Shown here: in pieces, positions 45,650 through 60,600 of the stretch
Layout: each line of letters opens with the position of its first letter
Numbering within the stretch: the stretch's first letter is position 1
DNA from: Promerops cafer
Lineage: Eukaryota > Chordata > Aves > Passeriformes > Nectariniidae
Reading direction: 5' to 3'
NCBI GenBank assembly: GCA_013398275.1
Contig: VZSE01002180.1
Location: forward strand, 559,915-623,914
Length of the DNA: 64,000 bases
Program-made: the position numbers and the translations under genes
The notes under the pieces: generated by a model
What the model was told of the DNA's origin: nothing
Seen by the model: only the letters and a program-made list of their open reading frames with translations
Database searches by the model: none

Positions 45650-48600
45650 CTGCCAGGAACAGAAAGGATGGGGGTGAGAAACCTGCTGTTTACTAAAGAC
45701 TGCAAGAGTCAATCACCAGTGCTGCCACTGTGTATGAAAACACTTCCCTCCTCAAGAACCAAAGGGCATTTGGCCACTGATGAAGCAATTTCTACAGGCT
45801 CTCATTTGCTGGCTGGTATTTAGGTTAGCTGGGATTTTTACAAACATGGCTGTTAATTGTACGTGCAGTAAAAGTCAAATATTCAAATCATCTAAAAAAT
45901 TTTTCCTGGTCACTAAACAGTATAACTAGAGGCTTCCATTTTTTGAAAGGAGACTTGGTAGCATTATCTGCAGACTGCTATTTAGCAAGACTGGAAGCAG
46001 TTACACATCCTACATAATCCCTCTGAAATTCAGAAGCATTCCTGAACCGCTCAAAACATTCTTTATAGACACTATTTGTCTCAGAAGCACAGTGCTGTTA
46101 CAATGCCTAAAGTTCTTCATAAAAAACCCAAAAAATTCAAGCTTAGATCTGTATTATATGGTCATTTATTTAGTTTGGAGGGAGAGCTATGTTTTCTGTG
46201 TCCCCTTTCCCTTTCACATTACTCTTTTGTTTTGTTACTGGAAAAACTGGCCAACACACAATACTGAGAAGCAGATAAATTCATAAGGCAGGTTTATCTT
46301 ATATAGGTCTATTTAAATGTTCTTTGTCACAATCATTTAAACACTTGCATATGATCTACACTGTCCTGCTGAATTCCAGTCTTTATTCAGAAGCATAATA
46401 ACCTTATTCTTAAGCAAATCTCAGTTTTCTTACCATCAAATACACATGTCTAACAGAATCAGGATGGGTGGTTTCAGATGGATAACCATACTGACCCATT
46501 CACAGGGGAGAAGAGCAGTAAAAAATGTCAGTATACCAAGACTGTATTTAAAGAAGTTGCTGAAAGCTATTAGCTATCAAAGATCAATTGAGAAACTGTT
46601 TATAATGAGCTAACAATGCAGTCAAGAGAAGAGTCAATAAACCAAAAAAAACCCCAAGAATCAAGCCTAAGAAAAAGCACAGAAGCAATGCCACACCATC
46701 AACAAATGAAATACACAACCTCCTACTCAAAACCCAGAAGAATCAGCATTATTGATGTTTCCATATAAAGTCACAATGGGAGTGCCACTCAAGGGACACT
46801 GTTTTCCTCTCAACAGCACCTCAGCCCATTGTGCTTACACTCACTTGTATTCCGAGCTCCTTGCCCTGCAGTTTTATCAACACTTTCCAGCTCAGTCACT
46901 CTGTTCTGGAGGGATTCCACACTGCTCTTCATGCTGTCAGCCTCCTCCCAGTTCTGTCGGAAGGGACGGATTTCTTTGTCCAGTTCTTTGAGTTTCTCTG
47001 CTTGACTGTCTATCACTCGCTTTATAAAATAATAGCATATGAGTTAAAATAACACAAAGACAATTCATGCAAATTAAACAAAGATTATATGTTGGTACTA
47101 AGACTGAATTACAGTATAAACAATTTTTGCTTATGTCTAGTATTTTAACAACACAAACCTTGCAAATTTAAAGGAATAGCCCAGGTATTTATGAAACACT
47201 TTAAAATTATTTAGTGCTGCATAAGTAGAGCACTATCAGAATTAGCAATAGCCTTATTTTTAAAAAGGGACTTGTAAGTGTATACCTCTTGTCTAAGGTA
47301 GTTTGATTTTGGGGGTTTTTTTTAAACCTTTCAATGTAAGAACAATTTTCTGAATGTCTCTATATTGGTATTATGGGCTGATACTTGTTGGGTTTCATGA
47401 GACAATACTTAAGCAACAAAGTATGGGCACAACGTCCTGTGGTGTGGATCAAATGGCTGCCCATGTGCACAGGTTTATATTGGTTTACAGCAAAATAACT
47501 TATGCCTCCAGGAAAACATCATAATTCTTGCACACATGGAACATGAGTACACACATGTGCAAGCTCCCAGCTCACATAAATCAGTCATCAAAGCCTAAGT
47601 TATTATGTGCCCACAACTGTATCAGAAGCCCTCAAGAATGTAAGCAAAACGACCACTTCTGTCCCCTCAAGTACCCTTAAGATTCCCACTCCTACTTCCT
47701 AAACTCAATAACCCATTAATTTTGAAGGTATTTTCTGTTGAGTCTTTTTAAGAAAACAAACAAAAAAATAGCCCGGCTGCTTTTGGAAAAGCATGAAATA
47801 TAACACTCAAGAAAGAAACAGACAGAAAGGCCAGTATTCTCTGAAAGAGGGACATTGCAAGCACCTTAGCGTATTACAAATATAAAGAACATATTTCCCA
47901 GTCTACCTCAAATCTGATGCAAGAAATACACAGCACTTCACATTACCACAGCTGATTTGGAGTAGCAGGAATTTTAGCCAGAACCCTATAATCAATTGTG
48001 AAGTTCAAATGATAACAAAAATATCTGAGAGAAGAAACTACTTTTGCTACCACCTACAGTTAAATTCCAAATCTAACTTTATAGCTTTATAGTTTATCAT
48101 CATATAGAGCCAACAAACATAAAAATGATTTTTCATTTCTTCACAAAAATAAAGTGGCAGTTGAGTACAAAATAAGATAATACATTTATTTTGCATTTGC
48201 CTTCTGGTTGGCAATGTGGATTCAGTGTTCCCCACTGATGGGGAAAACCCTTCTGCCTCATGCAACCTCCATTTCCCCTTTGAGCCATTTGCTTTTAATC
48301 ACGTGGTTTCAGTTATACTGAAAGTCTGTAACCATTAATTGAAGGTTGTCAATTTGATGAGCCAGCTAGCAAAATCAGGTTCTAGGAGTCTTATTTTTTG
48401 TCTTAAAACCACTGAGCAATCTAACATATTTCAGGATTAACTATTTATTTCTGTGTTCACGTTTCAAAACACGTTATGTATCTCTCACTTCCAGAACTGG
48501 GGCTTTGTGAAGGAAAGCTGTGCACTGAGTCATAAATGGCAGGGGTATGGGCCCAGTAAATATATGAAGCAGCTTGCCTGTGCTTACAAAAGAAACACCA

Positions 48601-51600
48601 CCTACCACCACAGCCACACCCTCCCACCCGGGCCCATGGTCATCAGACTACAGAGCAGGGAAGGGCTGTTAGCCACATACATAAGGAAACATACCACAGC
48701 ATGGCCTGAATGCATGTTGTGAGGGCAGAACCAAAGGATTTGGCCACTAGGTCACAGTTAACGTGCAAAAGTGACTCAAAATACGCCCAAGTCTGATATT
48801 TTTTCCTTTACTCATACCAAACATGAACTCTTCAAGGCAAGAACAGTAACATGGCTGGGGTTTGCACAGTGCCTCACAGCTTGCACCTCTTTGGACTAAC
48901 AAAGCATCAAACGAAATAAATGATCACATATTTACACGAACTGGGAAGAAACATGAAATGCATAAGAATTGTAAGCTATTCTTTTGGGAGAAGTTTACCT
49001 GAATCTGTTATTAGGGACCCACTTCTCTCCATCAACCTGTGCAACATTCTACCTTTGCACATGCATAACCAATTCTGGTTTAGCTGCTTCTGCTTCACAC
49101 TGGCAAATGTGTAGCATTTTTATCTACTGTACCTTGACATGAGAATTCAAGAGATATAAAATAATCAGAAATAAGACTTCTATTTAATTTTTAAAAAGCA
49201 GTGGGATCTCTATCTTTTTACCCTACAGGGAGTCAACTTCCCTCCTGCTGGGAGATACTGATATACTAAATCTGAATTTAATGCAGCAGTGGAGATTTTC
49301 ACTCTAATTATTCCATTAGAAAGCACACAGATGTTTCACACTGTACTCATAAATTTTCAAGTAGATATCAATTTTCTGCATGCACTTTTCATTCTAGCAG
49401 CTGACCTCTCCGGATCATTAATCCCGAGTTATGTGCTTGGCAAACCATTGTGAGCTCCTTTTGATGTTGATTTTCATATAGAGTTTTGTTTAGTATTTCT
49501 AACAACTTCCAGAATTTTAGCACTATACTCACTAAAAGAATTTCAGAAAATGTCACGAGGAATTGAAGAGCTGTAATGACCTTTCCATTGCAACTGATAG
49601 GGCGAAACTGAAAAGCTAAAGAACAGACTAGAAAAGGTACTGCTTGACTTGGAAAAGAAATCACTTATCCTTCTCCTCTGAAGGAACGTTTTACTCATCA
49701 AATCATTTTATGTTCATGGGGCCACTGTTTCTTTTGTCCCTCAGTACCTCATCACATCCCCTCTCCCTTACAATGGGCTTACTCACATGTTTCCATTTCC
49801 ATATGAAAGACTGGATACTGCATGTGAAAGTTCCTCTCCACATGACAGCAGCCAAAAAAAGTATCACACACCCTTGGTAAAAACACTTTCCCTAGAAACC
49901 AATGTACAGAAAACTCATCTGAAAACAAAACATCTCTAGGCTGAGTTTCCTGCCAGTGCCCAGACTCCCTTGATGCATTTACACTGGTTGTGTCAGATGC
50001 CTCACAGTGCAGATGATGCTCAGTGATACTGCTGCCACTCCCCAGCCAAAAAAAGTCACCTGACAGCCAATACTGGAACTGTACTGGACATCAGTAGCAT
50101 CTGTAGGTCTTGGGGGACTAAGCAAATACCCCTTGCTCAGACCTGAACTGGTTAGTGCAGTGTCTGTGGCTCCCATGTAACCACAGCTGCCCAACACAAC
50201 CCAGGAAAAGAATGGTAACAAAAGGTAACTAATTCCCTCCACTCCTGGTGGGCAAAAGACAGAGGCTGATCATGTTGTCCAGGAAAAAACAAACCGAGGT
50301 GTGTTTCCAGGATACCCTTAACAATCAGACTGAACCAGGAAATTCTGCTAAGTGGAAGGAAACAGGTTGAAATAGCTTTGAAATACAGTTTGGCTTAAAA
50401 TAATTAAACTGAAATAGCTGGCAAGAGGAAGTAGAGAACAGGAGGGGGAAAAAAAAGGAAAACAAAAAAGAAAAAAAAAAAGAAAAAAGAGCAAAATATT
50501 TTCTCCAGTGCTTATTATCACCACAAAGCCACCTGTTGGAATCTGCTGCTTTGTAGTGGTTTGGGGTTTTCTTTTTTCCTAAACCAATCATTTGAAAATT
50601 GATTTTGCTAACACTTACAGCTCGAGGAAAAAGATATTGCAATCTGCCATTTAAGACAATAATGAAAAACTCTGCTCTATGTTTTTTCCATTTCCACTCT
50701 CACTGCTGGCCATTGAGACAGCATGTGTAAGAACTCCAGGCTTACAAATTAACTTACCTCCTGGTAGATTCAATCAGCAATACCAGTACACACAAGGATT
50801 AGCTCCCCAGTGTCAGAATGCAATATTGCAAGCAGGCAGCCATATCCCAGACTATCATCAGACAAGTAACAATGACTAAGGCAGGCTTAGCTGGTTACTA
50901 AGTGGGCAGGTCATGGAAAGAAATTACTGCTATAAGGAAAAACGTTGCAGCTGCCAAACTTGAAAGTTTCCTTATAAACCATCATCAAGGGTCTCTAGGC
51001 TCTGAGCTCCTGAATGTGCCACCCTTTGAATTTTAGCCACATACTGGTTTGGATACCTTTATCTTTCTTGAGTTATCAACATCTGCAGTTTATACGTGAA
51101 GTGAATAGTAAGTGAAAAAGATAATTTTATTTACATTCCTTTAAGGAGGATGCTACAACAGGTATCTGATATTCTAGCAGCAGACATTCCACATTAATGT
51201 GTAAATGATACCTCCACAATTGCTTGCTGAATATCTCCTGAGGTTTCCCTTATTGTGGTTAGTATCATGCAAGCTAATACAAATTCCCAGCACCCGCATT
51301 CCAAGTCAGCTCTGAATACAGAGCAAGGAATTTCAGCTTGGGCTAACCACCATGCTAGGGCATCCTGAGGATTTCTAGTTTTATGCTGGCTTGTGGCCAG
51401 GTCATTCAAAACACAGAACATGAAACTCAGACCTATGAGCAAAGAAATAACTAGATGAATTTTCCTCAGAAGGACAACAGAAATGTGGATTTTTAAAAAG
51501 TGTATTCAAATGCATTATGCTATGTTTGAATTAAATCCACACCAGACTGATCTCACTCGTGATTCATATTTTTTTTAATAGCAGCAAGTAGAAAAGAAAT

Positions 51601-54600
51601 ATATGTAATACTTGACAATTTTAAGATGCGAATCTTGCCCTTCAGTAGGACTTCCTTAAGTAGTATTTTTAAGTAAAAAAAAAAGATTATTCTTCATGTA
51701 AGATTTCTATTTTGTTTTCAATCTTTTCCCCTTTTAAACAGTTTTTTTGTTTTAATATGGGCTAGGCAATTGCAGTGTTTTAGTGAAGTATCTTACCCCG
51801 ATAAACACAACAAACCAGAAGAAAAAAAAAATCAGAACAGCTTTCTAATAATGTAAAATCTCTCCCCCCTTTTAATGAGACCACCTCCCTTCACAAGTGT
51901 AAAGGCACAGAACAGAAGCTGCTACCATTTCTGCTTTAATGGGGAGATTCTGTATTTCTTACCTGTAAATGAAGTATTTTAGATTCATTATTCCGCAGCA
52001 TTTCCTTCTGTCTTTCAATTTCTATTTCAAAGCTACAAATCTGATTATGTAAAGTTTGTATACTCTTGTTCTTTTCCAAACTTTCATTCTGGAGCAAGGC
52101 CACCTGGAAAAAATTCTACAATTACTCCTGCCAAAGTTTATTAAAATACCTATAACTTTGTTAGTTTAAAACTATCTTTAACACATGAAAGGGATAAGAT
52201 CCTAAAAAAATCTCTCTCCATGTATTGCAAATAAATAAATAAATAAGTAAACCCCAACCTTCTGATAGCTATTTTTGCACTTCCAATGTATGGCATTGGT
52301 ACAACTTTGTCTTAAGAAAGTGCAGATGGGACACAAAACCAGCAATCTAAATGTAACATTTTCTTTATTCACTAGTTGTTTAATGGCTTGGTTTCCTGGT
52401 TTCCACCAACTGACTTGGGAGTTGCTTGGAGTTTGGAAGAAACAACCTAATTCACACTAAATTGGTGTTAAGAACTCAAGCCCTGCACAGAAGGGACACC
52501 AGAGACAAGCTGAGCTGGTTGGATCAGGGAACACTCATCTTCTTCACCTACTCTGATCTGTCCTGATCTCTAGCAAATTTAAGGAAAAACATCTGCATGG
52601 GACTGACTTGACTTAAAAGAATGTGATGGCGATGAAAACTCCTGAAATGAGTGAATACAGAAGGGATCCATGCATTTGAAGGACAATCCAATGGTGCCTA
52701 CTAGTAGAAAAGACCAAAGAACTACAGGCTGTGAATTATATTCTCTCTCTGTGCTGACATTTTATGAATCTATTCATTAGTGACTCATTCTGTTTTTAAA
52801 ACATGAGCCTTCTTAAAAGAATATCGTATTATATATCTCCTTGGGGATGAAAGTAATACAGTAAACATTTTCTGTCAGACTGCTTAGTTGTTCATTAATG
52901 TGGTTTGGAGAAGGGGGCTGTGGTGCATTGCTTTTTTGAGAAATGTAGTTTTTCCCCAGGCAAGATCATTCAGCAGCAGAAACGTAGAAAACAAACACTT
53001 GGCACAAGATGATGTTTGGACATGCCCTGACTTTTCCACAGATAGATCTTCATATGGATATGACAAAGCACCATTTCAGACCCAAAAAAATCTTGGTAAG
53101 TGTTCCGCATCAGGACCAATTACTTGAATGTTTCAGGTTCTCAAAAAAATCTACTCCCTGGCCCCTGTTACAGGTGCTCGTTTGAGGTTAAGCCATCTTC
53201 ACCTCTGATATGGGTGCCACTGCAGAATTTCACCCGCCTAACTGCCCTCTAATCAGACACTATCACCAAATCCCTTATGTGTCACTGCATTCCTAGCAGA
53301 ACCTAGCCTGTTTGAAAAGCCTAGCCCTGTTTGAAAATTAATCTCAAATCTCTGAACCAGCCTAAACTAGACAAAGGACCATCAAAGTCCACAGGCATTG
53401 AGCAAGTTCATTAGACAGGGGCCCAAAAATACAGAGATACCATAATATATGTGTGGGTATCTACTTTTCAGTATAGTATAGTACAGTATGTGTGCATATA
53501 CACACATAGGCTGGTTCTGCACTTTATACATGGAAAAACTGGCAAAGGAAACTCAGCAGAAATGAGACAAAGTTTGTCAGTGCAGAGAGAGAAGCAATAG
53601 GCTGAAGGAATGCATGCCTAGGTACTAGAAAAAATGTTCAAGAACAATCTTAAATTTAAACCAGTACCTCTGCTTCCCAGATACTTAAGATCTGCTCAGA
53701 GTTTTTTGCATCCTCCATTTCCTTAATGAATCAGAGTTCTTTAGTTAATTGTGATCTTTACATTTCCCTTTTCTCACTGTTTCCTCCCCAGGCCTCCTAA
53801 TCACAAGGCAGTTATGCTCTGGGTCACTAAGCATTGCATTTCCATTTTTGCACAAGTTATAAAACGTGGGCCTGTCTTGTACTGAGATTTTGCATGCAGC
53901 TTGACACAATACAAGAAAAGTAGAATTATGTCCTGCAGTCCTTAATCATACAGAACTGTCATTGCTAACTCAGCAATTGCAGTTTGGCCGTGATTTGTGA
54001 ACAAAAAAAACCATATTTAACACCAAATAGTTTCCTAACTATAGTTTCAGCCAACTTCTTCAGAACTTCAGTTTACAGAAGGGTAAAGGAAACACAGCAT
54101 CTAATGACAAATTGCATCAGCTTCCTTTACTTAGCTGGCATATTTGAAATATTCCTAGGAAAAAGCATGCTCTTATTCAGCAATTTTGCAAATTAAGCTG
54201 TTGCTTATTGTTGCTTACTAAAGAAGAATGGAAAAAACCTTATGCCACAAGAAACTGGTCAAACTATTCAAATAGGTCCCATATTTAAGTCTCATATTAA
54301 AAATGAAAAAACAGTTTATACCGGTTTTCTGTAAGAATGTGATGAAGCCACAAAATTACATTCAACTGATTATTTCCAACATTACAAAACTGTGGGAGTT
54401 CAGCCTGCAATTCTACCCCATCACAGAGGGAAAAAAAGCACTGAATTTTAATTCCCCCACAAAGTTTTGATTCAAGATTTTACATCTGACCTTGTATTAC
54501 TACTCTTTGCCACCAACACCATTCAATACCAAACTCCTAACTTAGCACCATCTTTGCAGCTCTGAAAACATCCAGTTTGCCTACTCCACATGCACTGTTA

Positions 54601-57600
54601 AAGAGTGTGGTGACTGGGAGAAGACAACTTCTCCTTTCCCCTCCAGACATACCACAGAGCGAGCCCCAAATGAAATCTTGACCCTATACAAGCTAAGAAG
54701 ACTTCCACTGGTTTCAGCAGGGCTAAGATTTCTGAGATACCCATCAGCCAAGCTGACTTTGCACTGCTGTTCTTCAGTGCATTGATTAATTTTTTCCTCA
54801 AAGAAGAGCACAGCAATGAAGTTACAAATCATTTTGTTACCCTTCCCTAGAATAAAGTCACTGACGTATGACATGTGGTTAGCTATTCTGGTAACTTGGC
54901 ACTGACTTGGGATTTCCAGTGATTCAACTCTTTATTATGAATAGGAAGAAGTCTATAAAGCAGGAAGTAAAAAGAAAAAAAAATGGACACATGATGATAA
55001 GCAGTTATGTCCTAAATGAAAGTTGAAACAAAAGTCAAACATAAAACAGTAGTAAAGTGTATAATCTCTAAGGTCTGTAAGAGACAAACAAAGAACCGCT
55101 GGGCAGTTTATAAATCACAAAGCACCTCTCGGGACACTGACAAAAGGCAGAACATGATCTATTCTGCAAGTCACAGGGAACATGGGTTTTTTCCTATGAT
55201 GTGAAATAAATTGTGTAGTTTTAATCAGACCAATGGAAAACAAACTAAGGATATGAATCTGTATCTCTCACAACCGAAAAATGTAAAGTTCCTACACTGA
55301 CAAAGTTTCACATGCAAAAGCAAACTTAAATAATGTTATGGATTGTCAAACTAGGACCTACCTACACATGTAGAAAAATTCTATTAAACAAATCTGTATT
55401 AGACCTCTCCCAGGTTCAATGGCTTCCTTAAGAGGCTTCAAGTTCAAAACCACACAGTTAGGAACAAACATGCTGGGGTCAAAGAACATATTACACTGCT
55501 CCAGTTAATGTCTGCTTTAAAACTACAACTCCTGCAGCTGCGTGACCTTGCTGGAGATCCAGGCAGAAGAGATCTCTGTAGGCCAAGAAGGGAATGTGCT
55601 TTCTACACACAGCTTGCTAAACTCTAGCTTGTGATCTGCTCTGAGATGACAGAAACCATATCCTAAGAGCCACTGAGCTTACACTGGAATTGCTACTTGT
55701 GAACTCATTTGAGAAAAGTCTGAAGAGGGTCCTGAATCTTGTGCCTGCATTTGCAGAATACCTAGGTAATTCTGGGATCTTCTTTCCCCTAAAAATACAG
55801 AATCATCAGTTTGATGTCTATGTAAGATTTTTTCAAACGGATTTAAAAAAACAGTAATTTGTTCTGAAGTTTTGCATTTTTTAAGTCAAAGCCTTTTATT
55901 TTATTCGCAGAACAAGTGGTTAAGTCATTCAAGCTTATTCATAAGATCATAGCTGATACAACTCCCAGCATCTCCCAAATCCCAAAAGATTTAAAACCTG
56001 GAGTCCCAAGGAAACACTGCAACATGAACTTCATGCTGGTCTAGCCCTAAAGCAGATATCATCATGCCCATGAGTTACAGTATATTTAATTTACTTAACC
56101 TGTGCAGATCTTTAAGTTTGGAGAGCAAGAATAAAAGGAAATAAAATAAATAACCAGTTTATTACATACTTCTGAAGTTATGTCAGGAAAAATGATGAGG
56201 TAGCAAAGATACAGCTCATAATGCTGCCATGGCTTTCTGAACTCTCTGTTCTGTAAGAAGGCAGCTCTGAGAGCAAATATAATACTGGACTGTTTATTTA
56301 TGTGAAGAAAGTGTTTTAATTAAGTTATCAATAAGGAAAATTGTCCACGGAGTTGCGAAGCCAAGTTTCTCACAGCGTTTTATTATATAACAAAGGTACA
56401 AAGATATGCTAAATGGCTTGATAGCTTTTGAAGCCTACTACTGCTTTAGCTGTAATGCTGAACAGCTGTAAAACAGGAAAAAAGCGCTTCTTCCAGTACT
56501 TTTGTATGATTTAAAGAAGTCAATGAAAATTAGAAGTGAGTAGAAGATATACCTTATTTTCTAGAGCATTGCTCCACTCTTTCAATAAGTTAACATGCTG
56601 CACTGCTGAGCTGGCTTCATGTGCTTTAATTTGTTGGTTTGTTCCCTGTGACAACAAAGAATTTATACATTTTAGCCAATTCCACTTCTTTTAAACCTAC
56701 AAAGAAAGAGTATATAAAGACATCGAACCAACACTGCATATTTTGGTTCACAGGTGCTTGTTGCAGAACTGTAGAGAGGAGGGAAATCTACTTGGGAATT
56801 TACAAAATTCAGGAATACATTTAATATAGCAAGTGTTTTATACAACTGCTATGTATCTCCATCCAGTGTGCTTGATAACTCAGAAACAATAAAGATGAAC
56901 AAGATTTACAAAATTAGTTGTATTTTAGAGTCTTTTGTGTAGCTTAGAACTAAATAAAGCACAATAAAACCCTTGAGTCATAAAATCTGAAACTTCCAAT
57001 TCCACTAACTGTAATTTAAAACTTCCGTTCCATTTCATTAACAGCTTCATAAGCATTACATTTTCCTTCAGCTGAATATTAAAGACAAATATTTAAGATA
57101 AATTTATCATCACTAGAAACTGCCAGCTTTATAAACTACACTGAGAGTTATTACAATGCCTATTTTGACATGTTCAAGATGTTACCATCAGTTCTGTGAT
57201 ACTCAGATACGCTGCCTCTGCACAACCTATAAGTGCTGTTACAAATAACCACTATATAAAGAGTTTACAGAACACACATAGATTATATACAGAGTACATA
57301 AGATGCAGACCACATTACTTACTTCATTTGTATCATGTTGCATTACACCTAGTTCAGTAAGTGCTTTGCAATGCAGAGAATATTACCTTTGATGGCAGAT
57401 AGTGCTGCAAAGCAACTGAAAGGGTTTCAATGATCCTCAAGGTATGTACTCTATATAAAGTACTAAAAAATATATATGTGGATATATGTACATATATGCA
57501 CACATATACATACATAAAATGAATGGCAATACGTACGACATAACAGTGGGCAGGGTTACAGCATTGATCAGTTCTACCACTACGAGCATTACTGTTAACA

Positions 57601-60600
57601 CTTAAAAAGATGAATGCTCATTATTTAAGAACCTGGAAATACCTGCAGGACATCATCTATTGAGAAGTGCTGCTCCTTAGTGAGTCCTTGTCTCTATAAA
57701 TAGCCATGGGCTAACAAATGAATCATTCTATCAGATAAACGCCATTTTTTCCTGTCAGCAGTTTCTGAAATGTCCTGACTAGTATTTTCATTACAAAAGC
57801 ATCCAAATTCCCCAGGATTTATGGTAAGGGAAGCAGAATATTGGAAGAAACTAGAATAATACTACTGAAACTAAACTCTCAGGTTTGACTTCATTTTTTT
57901 TAAATATTGCAGGGATTGCCAGGATTAAAATCTAAAACTTTTTTAAAAATAAATTTCATGCTTTGATTATAGACCTATATGCACACAGACATATTAATGC
58001 ACATAAAAATACATGTTTTAAGTGTGCTAGCCTACGTGTAAACCTCAATTAGAAATATTAAGACACACAAATGAGAGAAAATATAAACATACTTAGTTCA
58101 AAAAAATGCTTTCATAGAAACAGCTGAAGTTACTAGTCATTTTCTGAAGAACTAAAGAGACTTTCCTCTTATCCTAAGTTAACAAGTTCTTCAAATGTGT
58201 CATATTCCTATTTCAACAAGATACACTAATAACTGAACTCGCAAACCACTGCAGGAATGTATGGGCTTTTCACGTTATTTATTTTTAAAATGCAAAATCA
58301 AACATCTCCTGTATAATCACTTGGTGCAACTGGATGATCTTCTTAACTGAAACTACAGAAGTCCAGAACTTTCATGTCAAAGAATTAGGTTCTATTTGCA
58401 GACTTTCATCAATTGGGAAGTATAATTGTTATATACTGACCTGAAAAGTGCAGCCATAACGCTTAAAACTACAGGTACTTGGGGCATTAATACATTCTGA
58501 CAAATGTGCATTCAACTGCAATAGGAAAAAAATGTGAGTTTTGGCAAAAAAGACTTTTGCATGATAACATAAAGGGCAGAGGTTATCAGGTTTGTATTGT
58601 GTGCCATTTGCAGAACATACAACACACATGTGTATATTTTCTCCAGTCTGATCTCAAGTGCTGATTCTGTATATACACATATATGTAAACCACACGCACA
58701 TGCCAATACAGTATACAGTGTGATACATTTAATATACAGTGAAACTTCTACCAAAGACTATTTTAATAGGCAACCCAATTAAAAAAAACCAAAACAAACA
58801 GAAAGAACATACTCTATAGTTATTTGATTTAATTTGACTTTAGTGAATCTTTTCTCAAAAAGTGATTTTTTTTTACTGGTGCTCTGAGCAAGTCTTAAGA
58901 TCAGTTTCACTGTAGTAAAGTACATTTTTTTCTAATCCTAATTTCACGAGGAACCAACTTTTCAAAACATAACATGCAATTCTCCGTGCCTAAATTTAAC
59001 AGTTAAATTACACAAAAAAGACTAAACAAGTACTGCATGAAACAAAGAGTTTTAGAATAGGTACAGTTAAGTAACTTCAAAAAAATGCAGTACATGGGAT
59101 TAGAACTGATTAGTAAAATGCCTGCATTTTTCACAGGTTGAGATTTAGGCCAATATCTTGAATTATTATGAGCACAGACCACTTTTCATTTAGAACAGAA
59201 GCATGTACATATACATGGACAGCAGCAGCACAGACGGCAGTAGCTGGATGCAAACTGCCTAAAAGTTGGAGCAGAGAGACATTTTGGAAAGAACAGCCTA
59301 ACAAACACTCTCTTTTCAAAAACAGAGTCTGCAGTTTGTATTTCCCACAAAGCAGACAGGAGCCAGAGCCTGGCTCCTCAGCTGGCATCACTCCTTTGGG
59401 TGGCAGAATCTCACTTGAAATTCCCGCACCTTAACCCCACATGACTCAGCTCATCCACCTCCCTGGAAAGAAGTGGTGAATCAACACTGCTCACTGCTTT
59501 GAATGTGTAGCAAAGGAACAGACAAGAGAGTCTTTAAAATCTCAGACCGAGATGCCATGGGTCACTCATCTCTGATTCACAACTACTGTGTTCTAAACAC
59601 TACCTGCAGAAATTCACAGTATCATTTCAAAAGACATGTAGTGGAGAATAAAAAAAAAAAAAAAAAAAAGAAGGAAGAAAACGACGTGGTCTGACAGGTT
59701 TTACAAGAATGCCACGTTTTTCAACTTCTGAAAACCAGAAGTCTGCCAAAGAGTTATGAATTAAACATGAAAATTGCCTTTTATTCTACAGTAAGATATC
59801 AACTTGTACACTACAGAATTTTCTCAAACTGTTAGGCAGGCATTTTCCCATTCTCTGCATTAGACTTCTTGTCCCTAATCATGCAACCAAGAAATACATA
59901 CATTTTCACAGTATTAGAAAAAAAATTAAGCAACATACAGCAACAGATGATGCAGGGCACAGGGCTGTTTAAAGTTCTGTTTCTACCCATGGTTTCAAAC
60001 CCCATTCTGACTGTGTGTAACAACCCAGCCTTTAATGGTGCAATTCTTACAAGCACTCAGACACACCTCTTCTGAAAGTAACTGCTGAAGTCAGGGTTTA
60101 AGAATAAGCCAAAGTGCTCCAGAACCAGGATCTAATCTTGGCAGTAAGCACTGGTAGGGTTGGCCAGTATATGTATTTTCTCTTTTCTTAATAGCTCAAT
60201 TTCTCTTAATAAATACAGATTCTATCATATATTTTCTATTTCATTATCTTGGAGGAAAAGACTGCATTAAACTTTGGCAGGAGTCTTATGTGCCTTCTGC
60301 ACTCTGCCACAATTAATAATTCACAAGTGCAACTGAAAAATGGTATGAATCCAGCTCGGACAGTAAGTAGCAGAGGAAAGAGAAAAGCTCATCCTCAGAT
60401 CAGAAACTTCACTTTCCTTAAAAGAGGCTTACTGAGTGACGAAGACTTCAGTAAGTTCTTCTCTATCCTTGGCAAGTAAGTTCTACTTCTAGGGAAAAAT
60501 TAAGTACCTCGATTTTGACAGATGCTACTTTTATCTTTTCATGTACAAGAACATGGATCTCTTCAAAGCCAGGCTTTAACTTTTTTCATCTACATAGTAC